Shown here: one piece after another, positions 45,077 through 54,848 of the stretch
Position numbering within the stretch: the first letter of the stretch is position 1
Layout of the letters: every line of letters starts with the position of its first letter
Source of the DNA: Salipiger sp. H15
GTDB lineage: Bacteria > Pseudomonadota > Alphaproteobacteria > Rhodobacterales > Rhodobacteraceae
DNA length: 64,000 bases
Direction of reading: 5' to 3'
Assembly (NCBI RefSeq): GCF_040409955.1
Contig: NZ_CP123384.1
Span: forward strand, 248,001-312,000
Made by a program: the position numbers and the translations under genes
Notes under the pieces: model-generated
What the model was told of the DNA's origin: nothing
What the model saw: only the letters and a program-made list of their open reading frames with translations
Databases searched by the model: none

Positions 45077-46675
45077 TTACTCGTCGATCGTGATCGACGA
45101 GAAGTTCTGGTACCAGTTCTGGGCCTGCACGAAGCCCTTCACCTTCGGCGACATGGCGCGCGGCGCGACGTCGTGGGTGACCATCAGGAAGAGCGCGTCG
45201 TTGACGTATTTCTCATGCGTCTTGCGCAGCACCTCGTCCTGGGCGACCGGGTCGAAGGTGGTCTTGATCTGCTTGAACAGCTCCTGCATCTCGGGATCGC
45301 TGTAGTGGCCCCAGTTGGTGCCGTTCGGCGCGATCAGGTTCTCGTCGAGGTGACGGATGAGGCCGGTGAACGGGTCCTGGATGAAGTAGGTGAAGTTGAT
45401 CGACTGGGCGCCGTCCACCGAGGGATCGGCCGCGCCGGCACGCCACAGGTTGATCATCTGGTTCCACTCGACGACCATGAACTCGACGTCGATCCAGATC
45501 TCGGCGAGGCTCTGCTGGACATATTCGTTCATCGGCAGCGGCAGCATCTGGCCCGAACCCGAGGGCGAGATCAGCGCCTTGACGGCAAGGTGCTTGTCGG
45601 GGCCGTAACCGGCCTCTTCCATCAGCGCCTTCGCGGCGTCGAGGTCATACTTCACCTCGAAGGTCGGGTTGCCGAACCACTGCGAGCTCGGCGGCAGGAA
45701 GCCCTTGGCGGGAACCATCAGGCCACCCAGCAGCGGCATCATGCCCTCGCGGTCGATGGCGAGGTTGGCGGCCTTGCGCACGCGGATGTCGTTCCAGGGC
45801 GAACCCTCGAGACGCGACAGGTGCCAGGTCCAGTTGTGCGGGTAGGCGTTCGACGAGATGACGAAGCCGTTGCCCTGCATCGCCGGGATGGTGTCGGGCG
45901 CCGGGGCCTCGATCCAGTCGACCTGGCCCGAGAGCAGCGCGGCCGAGCGGGCGTTCGGCTCGGGCAGCGGGATCAGCACCATCTTGTCGAGCTTGGGAAT
46001 GCGGGTCTCGTCCCAGTAGGCGTCGAAGGGTACCATCTCGGCGCGCTCGCGCGGCACGAAGGTTTCCAGCTTCCACGGGCCGGTGCCCGAGGGATGGCCG
46101 GCGACCTTTTCCCAGTCCTTGTCCATGGCTTCCCAGTTCGCCTTGGACGACATCAGGATCCAGGTCATCTGGTAGGGCAGCGTGGCGTCCGGCTCCTTGG
46201 TGACGATCTCGAGCGTGTAGTCGTCGATCGCCTTGTAGGAGGCGACGGCGGGGATGCGCGACTTGCCCTGCGCCGCCTGGCGCGGGTCGTACTGCTCGGA
46301 GCCCTCGACGAGGATCTTGTCGAGGTTCCACACCACGTCGGCGGCAGTGAATGGCGCGCCGTCGTGGAAGGTCACGCCCTCGCGCAGCTTGAAGGTCCAC
46401 TTGGTCTTGTCCTCGGCATCCACCGACCATTCGGTCGCGAGGCCGGGGATCAGCACCGACGGCTTGTCGGCGCTGGTCAGATCCCATTCGATCAGCGAGT
46501 CATAGACCGTGTAGCCCATGAAGCGCATGCCCTCGCCGCCCTGGTCGGTCTGACCGGTGGTGAGCGGAATGTCGGCCGCGGTCATGCCGACGCGCAGCGT
46601 GCCCTGCGCCCAGGCGGCGCTGGCCATGGTGGCGGCGACGGCAAGGGCCGCAATGCCAGCTTTCAGACGAAGCAT
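45077..46675 (-). CDS. Peptide-type ABC transporter substrate-binding protein (DppA/OppA family)
   Basis: The 532-aa periplasmic protein has a signal peptide MLRLKAGIAALAVAATMASA cut after AWA, and the family 5 solute-binding marks TWSVDAEDKTKWTFKLREGV-like EDKTKWTFKLREGVTFHDGA and SGTGPWKLETFVPRERAEMV. It delivers the substrate to the DppB/C permeases. ATG at 46675 follows GGAGG by five bases. The family also binds nickel, heme, glutathione and opines, so the peptide label is not proof; downstream amidase, Rid and racemase-family genes point to a modified amino acid or amide. Confidence 0.9.
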   Translation of the reverse strand: MLRLKAGIAALAVAATMASAAWAQGTLRVGMTAADIPLTTGQTDQGGEGMRFMGYTVYDSLIEWDLTSADKPSVLIPGLATEWSVDAEDKTKWTFKLREGVTFHDGAPFTAADVVWNLDKILVEGSEQYDPRQAAQGKSRIPAVASYKAIDDYTLEIVTKEPDATLPYQMTWILMSSKANWEAMDKDWEKVAGHPSGTGPWKLETFVPRERAEMVPFDAYWDETRIPKLDKMVLIPLPEPNARSAALLSGQVDWIEAPAPDTIPAMQGNGFVISSNAYPHNWTWHLSRLEGSPWNDIRVRKAANLAIDREGMMPLLGGLMVPAKGFLPPSSQWFGNPTFEVKYDLDAAKALMEEAGYGPDKHLAVKALISPSGSGQMLPLPMNEYVQQSLAEIWIDVEFMVVEWNQMINLWRAGAADPSVDGAQSINFTYFIQDPFTGLIRHLDENLIAPNGTNWGHYSDPEMQELFKQIKTTFDPVAQDEVLRKTHEKYVNDALFLMVTHDVAPRAMSPKVKGFVQAQNWYQNFSSITIDE

Positions 46676-47029
46676 AAGAACCTCCGAGATGTCCCTGTTG
46701 ATTGGCCCGGCATTTTCAGTCCGCCGGTCCTGATACCAACTTGACCTTGGGGTTCGTTCTTGTGCAGGTAGGCACCGGGGGCTGGGTTTGATCGGACCGA
46801 AAATTCGGAAGAACTGCTCAAACATTCCTCACTTTGCACCAAGCAGCACAGGAAACGGGCAGTCTGATATCATTTTTACACAAATGAATTGGCAATCCGG
46901 GCGCTCCGGCGACCCGTTGCGAATTAGCCTCACGCAATAGTAGAAAATATAACTTTCCGTTCGCGTTATCTTTTGAATTACCGGAACGGGCAATTAAAGA
47001 TCGGGAAAACGCGTCCCGAAAGCCGAATA
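46676..47029. other. 354-bp divergent intergenic region, AT-rich
   Basis: This is the longest gap in the window and contains the promoters of the dpp operon and of the glucanase gene. Bases about 46860-46990 are clearly AT-richer than the genome. A TTGCG-N11-CGCAA inverted repeat lies at 46917-46937, followed by TAGAAAATATAAC. No convincing RNA structure or further gene was found; the first 15 or so codons of a longer in-frame reading from TTG at 46973 look non-coding. Confidence 0.5.
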
Positions 47030-48079
47030 ATGCCGAAAGACGATATACGAGTGCTCAACAGACGTCACATGCTTGCGGGGGCTGCGGCGATGGCCATGGC
47101 CGGCGGGAAGGCCGCCGCCGAGTCCGAGGAGTCCATCCAGTGCTGGCGCCTCTGGCGCGCCCGCTTCGTGCAACCCGACGGGCGCGTCGTCGACGATTTG
47201 CAGAACGCGACCAGCCATTCCGAGGGACAGGGCTACGGCCTCCTGCTGGCGCAGGCCCATGGCGACGAGCGCACCTTCCGGCAGCTCGAGGACTGGACCG
47301 CGCACAACCTCGCGATCCGCGACGACAACCTCATGGCCTGGCAATGGGTGCCGCGGCGGCGCGACAACATAGAAGACTGGCACAACGCCACCGACGGCGA
47401 TCTCTTCCGCGCCTGGGCGCTGCTGCGGGCGGCGCGCGACAGCGGCTGGTACCAGTACCACGAGAAGGCCGTCGCCATCGCCCGGGACATCGCCGCGCTC
47501 TGCCTCGCGCCCGACCCGCGCGCGCCGGGCGAGCTGCTGCTCAAGCCCGGGGCGGAATCCCGCGCCACGCCGGAGCGGGTGCTCTTCAACCCCTCCTACC
47601 TCATGTCCCGCGCCCTGCGCGAGCTCGGCTTCGCCGCCGAGGAGCCGGGGCTGATCCGCGCCGCCGACCATGGCGAGACGGTGCTGGCCGAGCTGGCACG
47701 CCAGCCGATCCTGCCGGACTGGATCGACGTCACGCCCGAGGGCTTCGCCCCGCCGCAGGAGCACGAGCTCCGCTCTGGCTACGACGCGCTGCGCGTGCCG
47801 CTCTACCTCGTCTGGTCCGGCCGCGGCGGCAACCCCGCCGTGACCAAGATGCGCGACGCGCTGAAGAGCGCCCCCACGCAGGGGATGATCGGGGTCAACT
47901 TCGACGCCTCCGGCGCCCTGCTCGACGAGTCCGACTATGCCGGCTACCGCGCCATCGCGGCGCTTGCCGACTGCGCGCCGCTCGCGCCGCACACGCCGCG
48001 GGACTCGGCGCAGAGCTACTACCCCGCCACCCTGCAGCTTCTTGCCAGCATAGCGAAACGTGAACAGACGCAGTGCTGA
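47030..48079 (+). CDS. Glycoside hydrolase family 8 endoglucanase (BcsZ-like)
   Basis: From the ATG at 47030 the protein has 349 aa and begins with a twin-arginine-type signal (LNRRHMLAGAAAMAMAGGKA). GH8 marks are SHSEGQGYGLLLA with catalytic Glu65 and HNATDGDLFRAWALL with the acidic pair Asp122/Asp124. Such enzymes trim beta-1,4-containing glucans in the periplasm during export, as BcsZ does for cellulose. It precedes the membrane-fusion and synthase genes on the same strand by 143 bp. The start is tentative: no strong ribosome-binding site is seen. Confidence 0.88.
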   Translation: MPKDDIRVLNRRHMLAGAAAMAMAGGKAAAESEESIQCWRLWRARFVQPDGRVVDDLQNATSHSEGQGYGLLLAQAHGDERTFRQLEDWTAHNLAIRDDNLMAWQWVPRRRDNIEDWHNATDGDLFRAWALLRAARDSGWYQYHEKAVAIARDIAALCLAPDPRAPGELLLKPGAESRATPERVLFNPSYLMSRALRELGFAAEEPGLIRAADHGETVLAELARQPILPDWIDVTPEGFAPPQEHELRSGYDALRVPLYLVWSGRGGNPAVTKMRDALKSAPTQGMIGVNFDASGALLDESDYAGYRAIAALADCAPLAPHTPRDSAQSYYPATLQLLASIAKREQTQC

Positions 48080-48124
48080 AAGCCCTGCTCTGGCCACATT
48101 CCTTCATGATAGACGCAGCGAACG

Positions 48125-48146
48125 CCCCTCCCGCCCAAGGGAGGGG
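48125..48146 (+). other. GC hairpin between the GH8 gene and the membrane-fusion gene
   Basis: CCCCTCCC (48125-48132) pairs with GGGAGGGG (48139-48146) over GCCCAA. No T-run follows. It could be a weak terminator or an RNA stability element that lowers read-through into the glucan synthase genes. Confidence 0.5.
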
Positions 48147-48222
48147 GCCAGCGCCGGCTTGCACGTGGCTAAGGGCTGCGGTGTAATGCACGGCAAAACA
48201 GGCAGAAAATCGCGAGCAGAAC

Positions 48223-49356
48223 ATGAAGTACACCCGTCTCATCATCGGTATCGCCGCAATTCTCGTCGCGCTCTGGGTGATCATCGGCGAGCAGATGACC
48301 GCCGCCAGTGCCAACGCAGTCGTGAATGCGCCCGTGGTGACGCTGCGCGCGCCCATCGCCGGGACCGTCGAGCTGCAGGGCCACGCGCTCGGCGGGCGGG
48401 TGGCGGCGAACGAGCTGCTCGCGACGGTCACCGACCCGCTTGTCGACCCGGTCCACCTCAACGACCTCCAGCGCGACCTTGACCTCGTCGACGCCGAGGT
48501 CGCCCGGATCCAGTCCGAGATCGCCGCGCGCGGCCACGAGCGCGACGTCCTCGCCGCGCGCACCGAGGCCTTCCGCAACGCCCGCACCGCCGAGATCGAG
48601 GCCCAGCTCGCCGAGGCGCGCGTGCGGGTGGAGCTGCTCGGCAAGCCCGGTGCCACCGAGGTCGCGGGCCCCGACGTCTCGGCCAGCCGCGCCATCGCCC
48701 TGTCGCAGGCGCGCGAGCGGGTCGAGACGCTGCAGGTCGCGCGCGACGCGCTGAAGGACGGGGTCTTCCTCGGCGACGGCTACAACGACGCCCCCTATTC
48801 CGAGCAGCGCGGCTTCCAGCTCGACGACGAGATCGCGCAGCTTGGCCTGCAGCGCACCGAGGCCGGGCTGCGCCGCGGCGCGCTCGACCGCCGCGTCACC
48901 CGCGCCCGCCAGCAGCTCGGCCTGCGCAGCCGCACCGAGCTGCGCGCCCCGGCGCCCGACATGCTCTACTGGGAGACCCTGCAGGCCGACGCGGTCAGCG
49001 TGCAGCGCGGCGATCCGCTGCTGCGCCTCGTCGACTGCGGCCACAGCATCGTCACCCTGTCGGTCACCGAGCGGGTCTACAACTCGCTGCGCATCGGGCA
49101 GGACGCCAGCTTCCGCTTCACCGGCCAGTCGAAGCTCTACCCGGCCACCGTCGGTCGCCTCGCCGGCAGCGGCGCGCGCACGATCTACGCCAACCTCGCC
49201 GTCGCCCCGAGCGAGAAGCACCTCGAGCGCTACGACGTGACGCTGCTGGTGCCCGAGCTGAACGACGACACCGAGCTCGGCTGCGCCATCGGCCGGACCG
49301 GGCGCGCCTTCTTCGACGGCCGCCCGCTGGATCTCTTCCGCGGCTGGTTCGACTGA
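48223..49356 (+). CDS. Membrane fusion (HlyD-like) subunit of a glucan synthase, BgsB-like
   Basis: The 377-aa protein has one membrane anchor (residues 5-22), a split biotinyl-lipoyl segment (VVTLRAPIAGTVELQGHALG and later RTELRAPAPDMLYWETLQAD), a coiled-coil hairpin of about residues 80-240 and a C-terminal beta-barrel segment. It resembles the periplasmic partner of membrane GT2 synthases such as BgsB of Sinorhizobium meliloti. The synthase gene begins one base after its stop, so the two products are expected to form one complex. Confidence 0.82.
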   Translation: MKYTRLIIGIAAILVALWVIIGEQMTAASANAVVNAPVVTLRAPIAGTVELQGHALGGRVAANELLATVTDPLVDPVHLNDLQRDLDLVDAEVARIQSEIAARGHERDVLAARTEAFRNARTAEIEAQLAEARVRVELLGKPGATEVAGPDVSASRAIALSQARERVETLQVARDALKDGVFLGDGYNDAPYSEQRGFQLDDEIAQLGLQRTEAGLRRGALDRRVTRARQQLGLRSRTELRAPAPDMLYWETLQADAVSVQRGDPLLRLVDCGHSIVTLSVTERVYNSLRIGQDASFRFTGQSKLYPATVGRLAGSGARTIYANLAVAPSEKHLERYDVTLLVPELNDDTELGCAIGRTGRAFFDGRPLDLFRGWFD

Positions 49357-49357
49357 C

Positions 49358-51337
49358 ATGGCCCCCTTCCCGCACATCGGCGAGCTCGGCTCGAGCGGCA
49401 CCTACCTGCTGCTCGTGGCCGGGATCGGGCTGGTGCTGCCCGTCATCGTCGATCCGAACAGGACCCGCGACCGGGCCATTCTCTTTGCCATCGCCTTCGT
49501 TCTCGCCGCACGCTACGCATGGTGGCGCGGCGCCGAAACCCTCGCCCCCCTCGGTTTCACGCTCGAAGCGGCGCTGAGCTACCTGCTCTACGGGCTGGAG
49601 CTGCTGACCCTGATCGGCTCGCTCAGCGCCTTCGTGATCCTCGCGCGGTTCCGCGACCGCCGCGACGAGGTCGAGGCGCACGCGCGCTGGTGGGGCGAGG
49701 ACGATCCCAAGGTGGCGGTGATGATCGCCACCTACAACGAGGACCGCGAGGTGCTGGAACGCACCATCATCGGCGCCAAGTCGCTGCGGCACCCGAACAA
49801 GGAGATCGTCGTCCTCGACGACAGCCGCCGCGACTGGCTGCGCGACTACTGCGCCGAGCAGAACGTGCGCTACATGCGCCGCCCCGACAACAAGGGCTCG
49901 AAGGCCGGCAACATCAACCACGCTCTGGACCGGATGGCCGAGGATCCCGAGCCGCCGCAGTTCTTTGCCGTGCTCGACGCCGATTTCGTGCCGCACCGGG
50001 GATTCCTGTCGCGCAGCCTCGCGCTGTTCCACGACCCGAGCGTCGGGCTGGTGCAGACCCCGCAGCACTTCTTCAACGCCGACCCGATCCAGCACAATCT
50101 CGGGCTGAGCGCCTCCTACCCCGACGAGCAGCGCTTCTTCTTCGACCACATGCAGGCGTCGCGCGACGCCTGGGGCATCGCGATCTGCTGCGGCACCTCC
50201 TCGATCTGCCGCTGGGACGCGGTGCGCGAACTGGGCGGTTTTCCCACCGAGAGCGTGACCGAGGACTTCATGCTCACCATCGCGCTGCAGAACCTCGGCT
50301 ACAAGACCGTCTACCTCAACGAGCCGCTCACCGAGGGGCTCGCCCCCGAGGGGCTCAAGGAATACATCACCCAGCGCGCCCGCTGGTGCCTCGGGCTGAT
50401 GCAGATCGCCCGGTCCTCGCTTGGCCCGTTCTCGAAGTCGAAGCTGCGCCTGCGCGATCGATGGAGCGTGATCGACTCGGTGTTCTTCTGGGGAACCAGC
50501 TTTCCCTTCCGCATCGCCGCCATCGTCTTTCCGCTGCTCTACTGGTTCTTCGGCATCACCGTCGTCGATGCGCAGCTGGCCGACGTGCTGTTCTACTTCG
50601 GCCCCTACTTCCTCTGGGTCACGATGATCATGAACCTGCTCTCGCGCGGCCTGATGATCCCGGTGATGCACGATGTCAGCCAGCTGATCGGCGCCATCCC
50701 GATCACCCGCGCCGCCTATTCCGGGCTGTTCCGGCCCAAGGGGCACAAGTTCTCGGTGACCGCCAAGGGCGGCGACCGCTCGAAGGTGGTGATCCAGTGG
50801 CGGCTCATGATGCCCTTCGCCCTGGCCCTGATCCTCAGCGCGGTGGGGCTGACGCTCGGCATCGTCAGCGACGATTTCACGATGAACGACGCGGGCGACG
50901 GCAAGTGGGTGATCCTGTTCTGGACGCTCTACAACGTCGTGGTGCTCGCGGTGACCTGCTTCACCTGCGTGGAGCTGCCGCGCTCAGAGGTGCACATGGC
51001 CGACAAGCCCGAGCGCGTCACCTTCACCGCCGGGGGCCGCACCGACGAGCTCTGGATCACCTCGCTGACGCTCGACACCGCAAGGCTGCGCGGGCGCCCC
51101 TACCCGCCGCAGACGCGCGGCGTGCTGCACCTGCCCGACGTGGGCGATCTCGAGGTCTACGTGATCGCGCCCACCACCGACGGCGCGCGGCTGCAGCTGG
51201 TGCCGACCCCCGAGCAGCGCGAGGCGCTCTTCGTGCGGTTCTATGCCGAGGGTGACGCGCCCGGCGTGGTCACCACCCGCGTCTCGGCGGTGATCGCCGA
51301 CATCGCCCGGCGGATCAGCTTCGGCCTGCCGGGCTGA
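49358..51337 (+). CDS. Family 2 membrane glucan synthase (cellulose/mixed-linkage beta-glucan synthase-like, BgsA-like)
   Basis: The 659-aa processive glycosyltransferase has the full catalytic set: VLDD (152-155), LDAD (206-209), TED (301-303) and QRARW (339-343), with membrane helices before and after. It makes a beta-glucan from UDP-glucose and extrudes it across the inner membrane. The C-terminal 110 residues (from about 545) look like a PilZ domain, but the c-di-GMP RxxxR motif and the D/N-x-S-x-x-G motif are not present in recognisable form (CVELPRSEVHMADK, ITSLTLDTARLRG). With no bcsB or bcsC nearby, a BgsA-type mixed-linkage glucan is more likely than classical cellulose. Confidence 0.87.
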   Translation: MAPFPHIGELGSSGTYLLLVAGIGLVLPVIVDPNRTRDRAILFAIAFVLAARYAWWRGAETLAPLGFTLEAALSYLLYGLELLTLIGSLSAFVILARFRDRRDEVEAHARWWGEDDPKVAVMIATYNEDREVLERTIIGAKSLRHPNKEIVVLDDSRRDWLRDYCAEQNVRYMRRPDNKGSKAGNINHALDRMAEDPEPPQFFAVLDADFVPHRGFLSRSLALFHDPSVGLVQTPQHFFNADPIQHNLGLSASYPDEQRFFFDHMQASRDAWGIAICCGTSSICRWDAVRELGGFPTESVTEDFMLTIALQNLGYKTVYLNEPLTEGLAPEGLKEYITQRARWCLGLMQIARSSLGPFSKSKLRLRDRWSVIDSVFFWGTSFPFRIAAIVFPLLYWFFGITVVDAQLADVLFYFGPYFLWVTMIMNLLSRGLMIPVMHDVSQLIGAIPITRAAYSGLFRPKGHKFSVTAKGGDRSKVVIQWRLMMPFALALILSAVGLTLGIVSDDFTMNDAGDGKWVILFWTLYNVVVLAVTCFTCVELPRSEVHMADKPERVTFTAGGRTDELWITSLTLDTARLRGRPYPPQTRGVLHLPDVGDLEVYVIAPTTDGARLQLVPTPEQREALFVRFYAEGDAPGVVTTRVSAVIADIARRISFGLPG

Positions 51338-51352
51338 TCCCGCGGCTCCGTC

Positions 51353-51922
51353 TCAGAAGGTGTTGACCGAGACGCCGACGAAGAACTCCTCGGAGTCGAA
51401 GCGGTAGCCGGCGCGCAGGCTCACCGGGCCGCGGATGCGCTGGCTCACCGCCAGTGTCGTGTCGTGGTAATTGTCGCTGCCGCCGGTCGAGAGCTCGGTG
51501 CTGAAGCCCGAGTCGCCCCAGCCGGTGGAGGCCAGCAGGAACCAGCTGCTGTCGATGCTGTTGACCTCGGCGAGCCAGTAGAACGAGCCCCAGTCGGTCG
51601 CCGTCCAGCGGTCGAGCGCGACGCGCAGGCCAAGCTCGTAGTCGTCCTCCTCGCCGTCGCTGAACACCCCGCCGAGCGCCGGGCCCAGCTTGAGGCTGGC
51701 GCCGATGGGCGTGTCGATGCCGTAGACCACGCTGCCCACGACCGAGTAGCCGCCGTCCCAATGGCTGATGACGCCGCCGTAGGTCAGCCTGTCGCGGGTC
51801 ACCGCAAGCACGCCCCCAGAGGTGGTCTCCGCCTGCTCAAGCTGCATGAAGCTGCCGTCCGCAAGCGCGGGACAGGCGGTCAGGACAAGCGCAGCCGCGC
51901 CGAGGGTGCCGGTGAGTTTCAT
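51353..51922 (-). CDS. Small envelope protein, probable outer-membrane beta-barrel, family unknown
   Basis: The 189-aa product has an N-terminal signal MKLTGTLGAAALVLTACPAL. LTAC matches a lipobox at Cys17, but a normal cut after ALA is equally possible. The mature part shows repeated alternating hydrophobic/aromatic strands (YGGVISHWDGGYSVVGSVVY, GSFYWLAEVNSIDSSWFLLA) and ends in Phe (VSVNTF), typical of an outer-membrane barrel of 8 strands or so. It converges on the glucan synthase gene, 15 bp away. A role in glucan export or binding is a guess from location. Confidence 0.75.
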   Translation of the reverse strand: MKLTGTLGAAALVLTACPALADGSFMQLEQAETTSGGVLAVTRDRLTYGGVISHWDGGYSVVGSVVYGIDTPIGASLKLGPALGGVFSDGEEDDYELGLRVALDRWTATDWGSFYWLAEVNSIDSSWFLLASTGWGDSGFSTELSTGGSDNYHDTTLAVSQRIRGPVSLRAGYRFDSEEFFVGVSVNTF

Positions 51923-52075
51923 GGGTGGTTCCGCCTGTACTGGGACTGCACGCCGGATCTTCGCCCGGCCCCCAAGCCATTGCAACGCAAGCCCGGCGAT
52001 GCAAGGGGCAGCGCCCCCGCCGCGCCGCGCCGTGATCCCTCGGCGACAGGGCCGTCCTGATGCGCACCCCACGCG

Positions 52076-52108
52076 AAAAGGGGCAGAGGTTTCCCCCCGC
52101 CCCCTTTT
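52076..52108 (-). terminator. Terminator hairpin after pcaF
   Basis: AAAAGGGGC (52076-52084) pairs with GCCCCCTTTT (52099-52108). On the minus strand the stem ends in TTTT and lies 20 bp after the pcaF stop, closing the pcaI-J-F operon. Confidence 0.7.
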
Positions 52109-52127
52109 CAGACTTGTCCGCCAAGGC

Positions 52128-53321
<1,194 letters not shown>

Positions 53322-53322
53322 C

Positions 53323-54018
53323 TCAGAGCTCCGGGCAGATCAGGTCGGCCACCGCGCCCTCGACATGCAGCGGCGCGCCGGTGAGCGCCTGCAGCTCGTC
53401 GAAGGAGATCGCGGGGACCTTCTCGCGCAGGACGAACTTGCCGCCCTCGATGTCGACTACGGCCAGCGAGGTGTAGACGCGGGTCACGCAGCCCACGCCG
53501 GTCAGCGGCAGGGTGCAGCTGGCCAGCAGCTTGGGCTCGCCCTTCTTGGTGACGTGGTCGGTCAGCACCGCCACGCGCTTGGCGCTCTGCACGAGGTCCA
53601 TCGCGCCGCCGACGGCCGGAACGCCGCCCTTGCCGGTGGACCAGTTCGCCAGATCGCCGTTCTGCGCGATCTCGTAGGCGCCGAGGATGGCGACGTCGAG
53701 ATGCCCGCCGCGCACCATGGCGAAGCTGTCGGCATGGTGGAAGAACGCGGTGCCCGGCTTGATGGTGATCGCCTTCTTGCCGGCGTTGATGCAGTCCCAG
53801 TCCTCTTCCCCGGGCTTCGGCGCCTCGCCGAAGTCCAGCACGCCGTTCTCGGTGTGGAAGATCGCCTGCTTGCCCTCGGGCTGGAACTTGGCGACCATCT
53901 CGGGGAAGCCGATGCCGAGGTTGACATAGGCGCCATCCTCGATGTCCTGCGCCGCGCGCCAGGCGATCTGGGCGTTGCTCAGCTTGATGCTGTCGATGTC
54001 GATCATCGTATCGCTCAT
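53323..54018 (-). CDS. pcaJ: 3-oxoadipate CoA-transferase subunit B
   Basis: The 231-aa beta subunit carries the catalytic glutamate in HTENGVLDFGE (Glu57) and the family segments YVNLGIGFPEMVAKF and TGVGCVTRVYTSLAVVDIEG. With subunit A it moves CoA from succinyl-CoA to 3-oxoadipate. Its ATG overlaps the subunit A stop in ATGA (54015-54018), and the thiolase starts one base after its stop. SCOT-like acetoacetate transferases are close relatives; the pca assignment rests on the neighbours. Confidence 0.88.
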   Translation of the reverse strand: MSDTMIDIDSIKLSNAQIAWRAAQDIEDGAYVNLGIGFPEMVAKFQPEGKQAIFHTENGVLDFGEAPKPGEEDWDCINAGKKAITIKPGTAFFHHADSFAMVRGGHLDVAILGAYEIAQNGDLANWSTGKGGVPAVGGAMDLVQSAKRVAVLTDHVTKKGEPKLLASCTLPLTGVGCVTRVYTSLAVVDIEGGKFVLREKVPAISFDELQALTGAPLHVEGAVADLICPEL

Positions 54019-54722
54019 GGGTAGACGGCCTCCGCCCGGTTCAGCTCTTCTTCCTGCGCCGCGTTCGGCACTTCGACCACCTTCGACACGAAGATGCCCG
54101 GGGTGATGACGTGCTCGGGGTCGATCCCGCCCAGCGGCACGACCTTGGTCGCCTGCACGATGGTATGGGTCGCGGCCATGGCCATCACCGGGTTGAAGTT
54201 GCGCGCCGCCATCCGGTAGGTCAGGTTGCCGTGCGGATCGGCCAGCTCGGCCTTGATCAGCGCGAAATCGGCCTTGAGCCAGCGCTCGCGGACGTAATGC
54301 TTGCCCTCGAACTCCTCGGAAGGCTTGCCCTCCGCCAGCTCGGTGCCGTAGCTCGTCGCGGTGTAGAAGGCCGGAATGCCCGCGCCGCCTGCCCGGATGC
54401 GCTCGGCGAGCGTGCCCTGCGGCACCAGCTCGAGCTCGATCTCCCCGGCAAGGTAGGCCTCGGTGAAGACGCGCGGATCGGCCGAACGCGGGAAGGAGCA
54501 GATCAGCTTCTTCACCCGCTTCTGCTCGATCAGCGCGGCAAGGCCGACATGGCCGTTGCCGGCGTTGTTGTTGACGACGGTCAGGTCCCTGGCGCCGTGG
54601 TCGATCAGCGCGTGGATCAGCTCGATCGGCGCGCCCGAGCCGCCGAAGCCGCCGATCATCACGGTCGCGCCATCGGGAATGACCGAGACGGCCTCCCGGA
54701 CGCTGGCGATGGTCTTGTCCAT
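54015..54722 (-). CDS. pcaI: 3-oxoadipate CoA-transferase subunit A
   Basis: The 235-aa alpha subunit starts MDKTIASVREAVSVIPDGAT and has the CoA-binding GGFGGSGAPIELIHAL and the segment VVNNNAGNGHVGLAALIEQK. The ATG at 54722 follows AAGGAGG; an upstream reading from 54812 extends across the regulator promoter and was rejected. It is the first gene of pcaI-J-F and is divergent from the IclR regulator. Confidence 0.9.
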   Translation of the reverse strand: MDKTIASVREAVSVIPDGATVMIGGFGGSGAPIELIHALIDHGARDLTVVNNNAGNGHVGLAALIEQKRVKKLICSFPRSADPRVFTEAYLAGEIELELVPQGTLAERIRAGGAGIPAFYTATSYGTELAEGKPSEEFEGKHYVRERWLKADFALIKAELADPHGNLTYRMAARNFNPVMAMAATHTIVQATKVVPLGGIDPEHVITPGIFVSKVVEVPNAAQEEELNRAEAVYP

Positions 54723-54794
54723 GAAATCCTCCTTCGGGCGCGTGTCGCCCTCGGCGCCTGAAATATGACCTCCCGGTAACAGGAGCCACGAATT

Positions 54795-54848
54795 TCGTGC
54801 GCATATTGACATTTGTTCATATCCCGCGAGAAATCGTGCGCATGTTGA
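54795..54848. promoter_or_regulatory. Repeated operator candidate between pcaI and its IclR regulator
   Basis: TCGTGCGCATATTGA (54795-54809) and TCGTGCGCATGTTGA (54834-54848) match at 14 of 15 positions and start 39 bp apart. Between them lies ATATTGACATTTGTTCATAT (54803-54822), an imperfect palindrome of the sort IclR proteins bind. The second copy covers the regulator's own start codon. Binding here could control both divergent units. Confidence 0.65.

Noticed and set aside
49358..51337. Calling the synthase BcsA of a classical cellulose operon
   Set aside because: No bcsB, bcsC or bcsQ nearby, a membrane-fusion partner in their place, and PilZ motifs that do not match BcsA.
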